Shown in pieces: positions 1-5,644 of a DNA stretch of 6,298 bases (position 1 is its first letter; each line of letters opens with the position of its first letter). The stretch is from Spirochaetales bacterium (GTDB lineage: Bacteria > Spirochaetota > Spirochaetia > SPDA01): contig SPDA01000120.1 in the NCBI GenBank assembly GCA_004525155.1, forward strand, positions 1-6,298. The letters are read 5' to 3'. The translations under genes were made by a program, and so were the position numbers. The notes beneath the pieces were generated by a model that did not search any database, was not told the DNA's origin, and worked only from the letters and a program-made list of their open reading frames with translations.

Positions 1-1539
1 AAGCCCGCCGAAGAGGGCGAACTTGCACACAATTGCGGAATCCATCATACCCATGAGGTTCTGCATGCGGAACACGTTTTCCGGCTTGCCCTCCGGCGTA
101 AATCGTCTCGGCAGGGCGGGGGATCCCAGGTCCTCAAGAACGGCTCCCTCCTCGAAATCGTGGGAGAAACCGGACAGGTGGCAGGCTCCCCGGTTGGATG
201 TCGCCATGCCGACGGCCGCGGTGAATTTGGCCCTGCCGTCGTGGGCAGGCGGTTCCAGTCCTTTTATATGGGCAGCGAATTCTTCGGCCGGCGGCCCGAG
301 CTCTTCAGCAGCGGCCCGCACGCCTCCGCCAAGAAGTTTTCCCAGGCCCCTCTGCAGGGCAATATCCTCGATCAGCCTGTGAACGGCTTCGGCATTGCCC
401 CAGGAAAGCTCGAGTCCGCCCGTGTCCTTCACGGTAAGCAGCCCCTTTTCGAAGGCCTCCATGGCAAAGCCGATGACACCGCCTGTCGATATGGTGTCCA
501 GGCCGTAACGGTTACAGAGTTCGTTGGAGGTGATGACGGCGCCCAGATCGTCTATAAGCAGATTGGAACCAAGGAGGCCCAAGGTTTCATACTCGGGACC
601 GCCGATTTCCTCGCCGGCGTAAGGCCCGGTCTGGGATTTAACCACCCTGCCGCATTTGATAACGCAGCTGCCGCAGTTGTAGGTTTTAACCAGGTGGGTC
701 TTCGCCATGGTAAGACCGGTTATTTTTTTCGCGCCATCGTGCCAGGGCACGCCGCTCCAGTTTTTCACGGGCAGGTTGCCCAGTTCCTCGGATGCCTCGA
801 GCCCGCCGCCCGTTCCGCCGTCCGCCATGCCCTGCGTATTCACCTTCATCGGCTCCGACAGGCTTTTGTTGATGGCGGTTATGCTTTCCCTGTCCGCCAC
901 TTCAACCTTGCGGGTGCCGCCGGCCGTGATTGCCTTGAGCATTTTCGAACCCATTACCGCGCCCACGCCGCAGCGTCCGGCAAGCCTGCCGTGTTTTCCG
1001 TCAGATACGATGCCCGCAATTTTTACGAGATTTTCACCGGCAGGACCTATTACCGCGGCTTTCACGCCCGCGCCTTCGGCCTTCTGCAGCGCTTCGGTGG
1101 CAGCAAAGGTATCCATGCCCCAGTACGCCTTTGCGTCCTTTATCTCAGTCTTTTCGTCGGTAATGGAAAGGTAAACGGGGGAGGATGACCGCCCCTTTAT
1201 GACAAGAGCGTCGTAGCCGCATTTCTTGAATTTGCCCGCCCAGAATCCTCCGGAGCTGGACTCTGCGAAAATTCCGGTCAGGGGCGATTTCGTGATCACG
1301 TCGAACCTGTCCGAATTGAACAGGGATGTTGCCGTCAGGGGTCCCACGGCAAAAATGAGAACATTATCCGGCCCGAGAGGATCACAGTCCACCGCCTTCG
1401 CGTCGAAGAGCAGCTTTGCTCCGTACCCCGAACCGCCTATAAACTGCCGCGCGTCCCCGTCTTCCATATCCCTCACGGTAATCTTTCTTTCGGTCAAATC
1501 CACCATGAGTATTCTGCCCATGTATCCTTTGGCAATCAT
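1..1539 (-). CDS. Tungsten-type aldehyde:ferredoxin oxidoreductase (AOR family), 3' end outside window
   Basis: Seen: an uninterrupted minus-strand frame of 513 codons runs from ATG at 1539 off the left edge without a stop. AORs are usually about 600-650 residues, so roughly the last 100 are missing. The N-terminal AOR domain starts GYMGRILMVDLT and carries TKSPLTG and GVGAVMGSK. Cys289, Cys292 and Cys296 form CxxCxxxC, and Cys505 in DSAIVCKF supplies the fourth [4Fe-4S] ligand. GLDTISTGG lies near residues 346-354. Glu318 (GPEYE) and His454 (NRGACH) align with Glu313 and His448 of Pyrococcus furiosus AOR as I recall that sequence. Family knowledge: these cytoplasmic enzymes hold a W-bispyranopterin cofactor and oxidise aldehydes to acids with ferredoxin, sometimes in reverse. 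It is the last gene visible in the unit, 14 bases after the SMP-30 gene. The substrate is unknown. Oddities are Ile-Val in place of Gly-Leu before Cys505, and Asn343 where P. furiosus has Asp338. Start at Met1 is favoured by family alignment; Met7 is possible. Confidence 0.95.
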   Translation of the reverse strand, partial: MIAKGYMGRILMVDLTERKITVRDMEDGDARQFIGGSGYGAKLLFDAKAVDCDPLGPDNVLIFAVGPLTATSLFNSDRFDVITKSPLTGIFAESSSGGFWAGKFKKCGYDALVIKGRSSSPVYLSITDEKTEIKDAKAYWGMDTFAATEALQKAEGAGVKAAVIGPAGENLVKIAGIVSDGKHGRLAGRCGVGAVMGSKMLKAITAGGTRKVEVADRESITAINKSLSEPMKVNTQGMADGGTGGGLEASEELGNLPVKNWSGVPWHDGAKKITGLTMAKTHLVKTYNCGSCVIKCGRVVKSQTGPYAGEEIGGPEYETLGLLGSNLLIDDLGAVITSNELCNRYGLDTISTGGVIGFAMEAFEKGLLTVKDTGGLELSWGNAEAVHRLIEDIALQRGLGKLLGGGVRAAAEELGPPAEEFAAHIKGLEPPAHDGRAKFTAAVGMATSNRGACHLSGFSHDFEEGAVLEDLGSPALPRRFTPEGKPENVFRMQNLMGMMDSAIVCKFALFGGL

Positions 1540-1542
1540 AAT

Positions 1543-1547
1543 CCTCC
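1543..1547 (-). promoter_or_regulatory. Ribosome binding site of the AOR gene, short spacing
   Basis: GGAGG within a G-rich run sits only 3 bases before the ATG at 1539, closer than the usual 5-9. The site lies just after the stop codon of the upstream SMP-30 gene (1554-1556). Initiation at Met7 (preceded by AAAGG) is the alternative, but alignment with AOR N-termini favours Met1. Confidence 0.55.
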
Positions 1548-1553
1548 CCCTTT

Positions 1554-2432
1554 TTAACCTTTGAACCGCGGCTCCCGGAGGCCTTTGAATCCGGTTTTTA
1601 TACGGAATAGATCCCCTGCTCCGGATTTTTTCTTTCTATCTTTGCTGTTCATGCCGTACCAGCCTGTAGTTACATACAGATCCGAAAGTCCGTCTCCCGC
1701 AAAGGCGAGACATGCTATTATCGGTACAGGCATGGTAATCTGCAGATCTTTCTTGCCGGCCGGAGTGTATCTCGTGATTAGACTCCCGCCCCAGTGGCAG
1801 TTCCACACGAAGCCTTCCGCATCCACGGTAATACCGTCCGGAAGACCTTCCGCTTCCGGCAGCTTTGCAAACACCCTTCGGTTCCCGAGAATACCCGACT
1901 CCGTGTCATAGTCGTAGGTGAGAATCCTGCCTTTGAACTGTTCGGAAAGGTACACCGTTTTTCCATCCGGGCTTACGCCGATGCCGTTTGCCACGGACAA
2001 GCCGGAATCGAGCAGGTTGAGCGTCAGGTTTCCGTCCAGGCGGTACAGGCAGCCGTCCGGGGGCGACAGCTTCACGTGATTCATGGTGCCGGTTATGAGC
2101 CGGCCCTGCCTGTCAATAACCCCGTCGTTGAAGGACAGATGGGTCCTTCCCGCCAGGGGGTTTGCGATGAGTTCGCAGACATTGGTCCGGCTTTCCCAGA
2201 AAGCCAGACCTGTCTTTGTTACGAGGAGGAAACCATCCCCCTCCCTCCGCATGAGGGCAGTCACCGGCAGACTTACCCTCCACCGGATGACGGCCCCGTC
2301 GGTGAGACGCATACGCCATATCGAATTGGACTGCGTGTCCGTCCAGTATAATGATTCTTCTTCCGGCACCCAGAGGGGTGCTTCGCCTATTTCGCTCTGC
2401 GATGCGTATATGTGCTCGATATTATACTTCAT
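1554..2432 (-). CDS. SMP-30/gluconolactonase/LRE-family lactonase
   Basis: Complete 292-residue protein, close to the usual family length (about 290-300). Family knowledge: a cytoplasmic six-bladed beta-propeller with one divalent metal that hydrolyses sugar-acid lactones such as gluconolactone. Seen: GEAPLW with Glu17, VANG with Asn149 and LPDGITVDAEG with Asp199 match the metal ligands Glu18, Asn154 and Asp204 of human SMP-30. FNDGVIDRQGRLITGTM near 101-117 is a strong family signature, and no signal peptide is visible. Odd points: Ser100 stands where human SMP-30 has the substrate-contacting Arg101 (RFNDG), and SEQ at 163-165 replaces the common SDS-type segment, so the substrate may not be a standard aldonolactone. 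It starts 18 bases after the Fe-ADH stop, with GGGGA at 2441-2445 eight bases before ATG, and ends with TAA 14 bases before the AOR gene. Inference: it opens a lactone produced within the pathway, perhaps by one of the dehydrogenases. Family is secure; substrate unknown. Confidence 0.9.
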   Translation of the reverse strand: MKYNIEHIYASQSEIGEAPLWVPEEESLYWTDTQSNSIWRMRLTDGAVIRWRVSLPVTALMRREGDGFLLVTKTGLAFWESRTNVCELIANPLAGRTHLSFNDGVIDRQGRLITGTMNHVKLSPPDGCLYRLDGNLTLNLLDSGLSVANGIGVSPDGKTVYLSEQFKGRILTYDYDTESGILGNRRVFAKLPEAEGLPDGITVDAEGFVWNCHWGGSLITRYTPAGKKDLQITMPVPIIACLAFAGDGLSDLYVTTGWYGMNSKDRKKKSGAGDLFRIKTGFKGLREPRFKG

Positions 2433-2450
2433 GCCTGCAGTCCCCGCTTT

Positions 2451-3617
2451 TTAGAAGGATTGTTTTATGATATTGATTATGTCTTCCCGCTTCGGCATGG
2501 ATGGATCGTTGGTAATGGAACCGCCCATGTAATTGATAACACCGTCCGCCGCTTTTTCTATGTCCTTCTCCTTTAGTCCCTGCTTGGAAAGAGGAACGTC
2601 CAGATCCAGGTCGCGGATGAGGGTCTTCACATCATCGATGCTGTCTTCCACTTTATACCTGTCCGCCGTACAGTACTCGTCCCGGAGGAACATGGTGATG
2701 TTCTTGTACTTGTCCGGGTTTGATTTCATGGAAAAGCGCATGGTAGCGGGGGTCATGGCCGCCAGGGTTTCGCCGTGGGTGGTTCCCGCAACACCGCCGA
2801 TGGAATGCGCCAGGCCGTGGCACAGGGTCACAATACCTACCGATATGGATATACCCGCCAGTGAATTGGCGAAAGCCATGCCGTTGCGCGCTTCCCTGTC
2901 CTTGCCGTTTTTTACGGCGCGGCGCAGGTATTTACCGCAGAGCCTGATTGCCTCTTCGCAGAACATGTCCGTAATGGGCGTGCTCAATACCGCGGTATAG
3001 GCTTCGATTGAATGGGCCAGGGTGTCGAAACCGGTGGCTGCCGTAATTTTCGGAGGCATGGAAGCCATGAGCTCCGGATCGATTATCGCCACTTTCGCGA
3101 AAGTGAAATCGGCGCCGATGCCCGGTTTTTCTGCTGTTTCCTTGTTGGTTATGACCGCCCACTGGGTGCATTCGCTGCCGGTTCCGGAGGTGGTGGTTAT
3201 GGCGATGATGGGGAAAGTCTTGGCGGATATGGTTTCCACGTTTTCCCCAATGCAGAAATTCCAGATTGGTTTACCGTGACCCAGTACGATTGCCATTCCC
3301 TTGGCCGCGTCAATGGCACTGCCGCCGCCCAAACCGATAACCATATCGCAGCCCGCGGCTTTTGCAAGTGCGGCGCCTTTGTCTATCTGGGTGTTGAGGG
3401 GGTTCGGATCCACGTCAGGAAAATGAAGGGAATCGATACCGCTTACCTTCAGAATTTTCTGCAGCCGATCCACAAGACCGCTTTCCTTGAAAAAATTACC
3501 GGTAGTCACGATAACGGCTTTTTTTCCGTAGGCTTGCGCATAGGTCCCTGCCTCGTTCAGTTTTCCCTCCCCGAATACTATTTTCACGGGGTTGTAATAA
3601 AAGAAATCCCTGATCAT
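2451..3617 (-). CDS. Iron-containing (group III) alcohol dehydrogenase
   Basis: Complete 388-residue protein, the normal length for Fe-ADHs. Family knowledge: cytoplasmic NAD(P)-dependent interconversion of alcohols with aldehydes or ketones using an active-site Fe2+ or other divalent metal. Seen: the N-terminal dinucleotide-binding domain has GLGGGSAIDAAK at 95-106 (GGGS 97-100, Asp103, Lys106) and TTTSGTGSE at 141-149. The helical C-terminal domain has GFDTLAHSIEAY and CHGLAHSIGG followed by THGE; Asp198, His202, His267 and His281 are the four metal ligands, with the family's 14-residue spacing between the last two. Thr39 follows the VT of strand 2, where FucO-type enzymes carry an NAD-selective Asp, so NADP use is possible (inference). 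The overall pattern resembles butanol/propanediol dehydrogenase-like members, but the substrate cannot be read. It lies 33 bases after the UroD-like gene and 18 before the lactonase gene. Next to AOR it could form an acid-aldehyde-alcohol redox pair. Confidence 0.95.
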   Translation of the reverse strand: MIRDFFYYNPVKIVFGEGKLNEAGTYAQAYGKKAVIVTTGNFFKESGLVDRLQKILKVSGIDSLHFPDVDPNPLNTQIDKGAALAKAAGCDMVIGLGGGSAIDAAKGMAIVLGHGKPIWNFCIGENVETISAKTFPIIAITTTSGTGSECTQWAVITNKETAEKPGIGADFTFAKVAIIDPELMASMPPKITAATGFDTLAHSIEAYTAVLSTPITDMFCEEAIRLCGKYLRRAVKNGKDREARNGMAFANSLAGISISVGIVTLCHGLAHSIGGVAGTTHGETLAAMTPATMRFSMKSNPDKYKNITMFLRDEYCTADRYKVEDSIDDVKTLIRDLDLDVPLSKQGLKEKDIEKAADGVINYMGGSITNDPSMPKREDIINIIKQSF

Positions 3618-3623
3618 AATTTT

Positions 3624-3629
3624 CTCCTT
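3624..3629 (-). promoter_or_regulatory. Ribosome binding site of the Fe-ADH gene
   Basis: AAGGAG lies 6 bases before the ATG at 3617, a near-ideal site that fixes the start. It sits in the AT-rich 33-base gap after the UroD-like gene. Confidence 0.85.
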
Positions 3630-3650
3630 ATATGAAATTATAATAATTTG

Positions 3651-4910
3651 TTATTTAGTGCCGTTAAACTCTTTGAGGGCCTCAATCATGGCGACCACAT
3701 TCTCGATAGGTGTTTTCGCCTGAATATTGTGAATCGTATTGAATACGAACCCTCCGCCGGGAGCGAATATTTCACAGTTGCGCAGAACCTCTTCCCGTAC
3801 CTGTTCCGGTGTTCCGAACGGCAGCGTTTTCTGCGTGTCCACACCGCCGCCCCAGAAGGTTATACGGCCGCCGAATTCTTTTTTGAGCCATTTCGGATCC
3901 ATGTTTTTCGCAGTCCACTGAACGGGATTCATGATGTCAAAACCCGACTCTATAAATGCCTCCATGAAATCCGGTATGGAACCGCAGCAGTGCTTGAAGG
4001 TTTTCCATTTCGTGTTCCTGTGAATCCAGGTGTTAACTTTTTTGTAGTAGGGCATATACAGATCGTGGAAGGTTCCCGGTGAACAGAAGGTGGAATTCTG
4101 TGTGCCGAAGTCCGTACCGCATACCCAGGCAATGTCCATGGCGTCTCCCACGGTTTCCTTTATTTTCTGTAAATTACGGAGCGCGATATCCGTCTGCTTA
4201 TCGAAGAGCTCATGCAGGAAATCCTGCCGAGCCGCTGTCGATATATACCATTCCTCTATATCGCGTATGCCTTTTGGATGCTTCATCCACGGGGCGGGTA
4301 CGCAGGCAATGTCCCCAAGGCCCGCACCCGGCACGACACCGAAAAGAGCCCTGCCCGATTTTGCGTTCGCAGGCAGCTGGCTTTTAAGGAAGTCGAGTTC
4401 ATCCTGGGTTATCTCGGTGAATTCTTCCAGGTTGTCCTCCACCTTCAGGTTATCCTCGTCCAGAGGTTTCTGCCTCATGAGAGCGTCGAAGTAATAGCCT
4501 CCCTTGGGCATGACCGCACTGGGAGGAACGGAGGTGTCTCCCTGCGGATACATGAATATTTTCCCCTCCCCGTCGGTAGTAACATTGAAGTTCCCCGGTG
4601 CCAGCACTTTAAGCCCGTCCTGCATGGTGTATTCCTGCCATCCATCCCTGGCAATGCCGAAAAAGGAGTAGAGGGTAGGAAAACTGTCCACATCGGTCTG
4701 GATTACGGATTTGAGGTCCTCATCCAGCCTGCCCATCATGGTATAAGGTTCCTCGACCTTTACAGGCCGTTTCTCGAGGCCGTAGTAATCCCTTAAGCTC
4801 GCGATGACGCCCACATGTATGGTTGTCTGGGCACAGCCGCCGAAGTCGATCGGCACCCTGTCGGGCTGCCTGAATTCGAGAGCTGTTCGCACACGTTCTC
4901 TTCCTGTCAT
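3651..4910 (-). CDS. Uroporphyrinogen decarboxylase-family protein (UroD/MtaA/CmuA-like), not classical HemE
   Basis: Complete 419-residue protein, longer than HemE or MtaA (about 340-370). Seen: the family opening RERVRTALEFRQPDRVP at 4-20, then WQEYTMQDGLKVLAPG near 91-106, GTDFGTQ at 265-271, SPGTFHDLYMPYYKK at 277-291, KHCCG at 306-310 and TPIENVVAMIEAL near 400-412. Family knowledge: these TIM-barrel proteins include heme-pathway decarboxylases and the Zn-dependent methyltransferases of corrinoid systems, which use an HxC plus a later Cys. Here His307-x-Cys309 matches HxC, but the later position in the usual GC-x(n)-TPxEN segment reads FNTIHNIQ, so His394 may be the third ligand. This points to a metal-binding, methyltransferase-like or uncharacterised subfamily. 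No corrinoid-binding domain is fused, and no corrinoid protein or MtaB-like partner is present. The gene starts 15 bases after the DUF4867 gene with AAGGAG 8 bases before ATG, and ends with TAA 33 bases before Fe-ADH. The exact reaction is unknown. Confidence 0.88.
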   Translation of the reverse strand: MTGRERVRTALEFRQPDRVPIDFGGCAQTTIHVGVIASLRDYYGLEKRPVKVEEPYTMMGRLDEDLKSVIQTDVDSFPTLYSFFGIARDGWQEYTMQDGLKVLAPGNFNVTTDGEGKIFMYPQGDTSVPPSAVMPKGGYYFDALMRQKPLDEDNLKVEDNLEEFTEITQDELDFLKSQLPANAKSGRALFGVVPGAGLGDIACVPAPWMKHPKGIRDIEEWYISTAARQDFLHELFDKQTDIALRNLQKIKETVGDAMDIAWVCGTDFGTQNSTFCSPGTFHDLYMPYYKKVNTWIHRNTKWKTFKHCCGSIPDFMEAFIESGFDIMNPVQWTAKNMDPKWLKKEFGGRITFWGGGVDTQKTLPFGTPEQVREEVLRNCEIFAPGGGFVFNTIHNIQAKTPIENVVAMIEALKEFNGTK

Positions 4911-4918
4911 CGTTTTTT

Positions 4919-4924
4919 CTCCTT
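4919..4924 (-). promoter_or_regulatory. Ribosome binding site of the UroD-like gene
   Basis: AAGGAG lies 8 bases before ATG at 4910 and one base after the stop codon of the DUF4867 gene (4926-4928). This fits coupled translation within an operon. Confidence 0.85.
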
Positions 4925-4925
4925 G

Positions 4926-5612
4926 TTATAGTGTTTTAAGTTCAATGTTTCGTCCCACAAGTCCGAAATGGGCGGCACTGCCGCTGAAGGTCTGATCGTC
5001 AGGGTGTGCCAAAAGCCATTTATTTCTTGCAAGCATCAATTTTCCCTCGCCTTCCCGCTCCGGCTCGTAATCGAGCGGCAGATTGGTTCCCCTGGGAAGG
5101 ATTACGAGACATTTGAATCCATCCTCCTCATATACATGAATGGGTACATAATGTAAACACCAGGGAGGCAGCTCGAGGGCAGTACCGCCGGGCACGTAAA
5201 AGGCCCTGATCCTGGAAAGGTCAAAGGTCCCCTTTGGCCATTCAATTTCACAGACTAGCCCTGTCATGATTACCATGGGAAGGGCCGCAATTATGACTTC
5301 GGCGCATTTATGATATTCAAGGGCGTTAATCCTCGTGTTGCGGCCGTAAACTGCCCCAACCTGGAGATCCGCGTTTCCGTCGAACACTTCCTTGGCAAAG
5401 AACGACAGATTTCCGGTTGCCCTTTCCGCATGCGGAATTTCCGATTCGTAGATCACCTCATTCCCCGGTGTCAGCTCCTCGATGAGGGACAGCAGCGCCT
5501 CGGTTCTTACGCTACGAAGTATCCGGCCATAGGACTGGAAACCATGGTCCTCGATGGAATGGATGCCTATGTCCGGATTAAGCATATTCAGCTTATGCAC
5601 GTTTTTATCCAT
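4926..5612 (-). CDS. DUF4867-family cupin-like protein
   Basis: Complete 228-residue cytoplasmic protein with no signal peptide or membrane segment. From memory of the family it resembles DUF4867 (Pfam PF16161), whose function is not established. Seen: an N-terminal LNPDIGIHSIEDHGFQSYGR segment (11-30), NALEYHKCAEVIIA at 96-109, FYVPGGTALELPPWCLHYVP at 138-157, and a conserved-looking tail with ILPRGTN and ARNKWLLAHPDD. Glu99, His101 and Glu105, followed by a P-x-G-T...His154 segment, resemble the two metal-binding motifs of a cupin barrel, so a sugar or sugar-acid isomerase, epimerase or lyase role is conceivable (inference). It sits 32 bases after the SDR gene and 15 before the UroD-like gene, clearly within the unit. 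The start at 5612 has AAGGGAG 11 bases upstream, a long spacing, but the only nearby in-frame alternative, Met10, has no visible ribosome binding site. Confidence 0.72.
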   Translation of the reverse strand: MDKNVHKLNMLNPDIGIHSIEDHGFQSYGRILRSVRTEALLSLIEELTPGNEVIYESEIPHAERATGNLSFFAKEVFDGNADLQVGAVYGRNTRINALEYHKCAEVIIAALPMVIMTGLVCEIEWPKGTFDLSRIRAFYVPGGTALELPPWCLHYVPIHVYEEDGFKCLVILPRGTNLPLDYEPEREGEGKLMLARNKWLLAHPDDQTFSGSAAHFGLVGRNIELKTL

Positions 5613-5623
5613 GCTGTTATTTT

Positions 5624-5630
5624 CTCCCTT
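5624..5630 (-). promoter_or_regulatory. Ribosome binding site of the DUF4867 gene, long spacing
   Basis: AAGGGAG ends 11 bases before the ATG at 5612, longer than for the neighbouring genes. It lies between the SDR stop (5645-5647) and this start and is the only Shine-Dalgarno-like sequence there. Confidence 0.6.
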
Positions 5631-5644
5631 TTCTTTGTCCGTGC

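Noticed and set aside
160..1188. Long plus-strand open frame of 342 codons
   Set aside because: It lies antisense within the AOR gene, whose minus-strand frame carries clear family motifs throughout. The plus-strand translation resembles no protein family and looks like a codon shadow.
1794..2351. Plus-strand open frame of 185 codons
   Set aside because: Entirely antisense to the SMP-30 gene, with no family resemblance.
3012..3635. Plus-strand open frame of 207 codons
   Set aside because: Antisense to the Fe-ADH gene and rich in residues expected from reading its codons backward; no recognisable family or ribosome binding site.
4212..4796. Plus-strand open frame of 194 codons
   Set aside because: Antisense to the UroD-like gene, which has clear motifs; treated as a shadow.
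3651..4910. Calling the UroD-like gene hemE (heme biosynthesis)
   Set aside because: Length, the HxC plus His metal-like site and the catabolic neighbours do not fit HemE, and no other heme genes are present.
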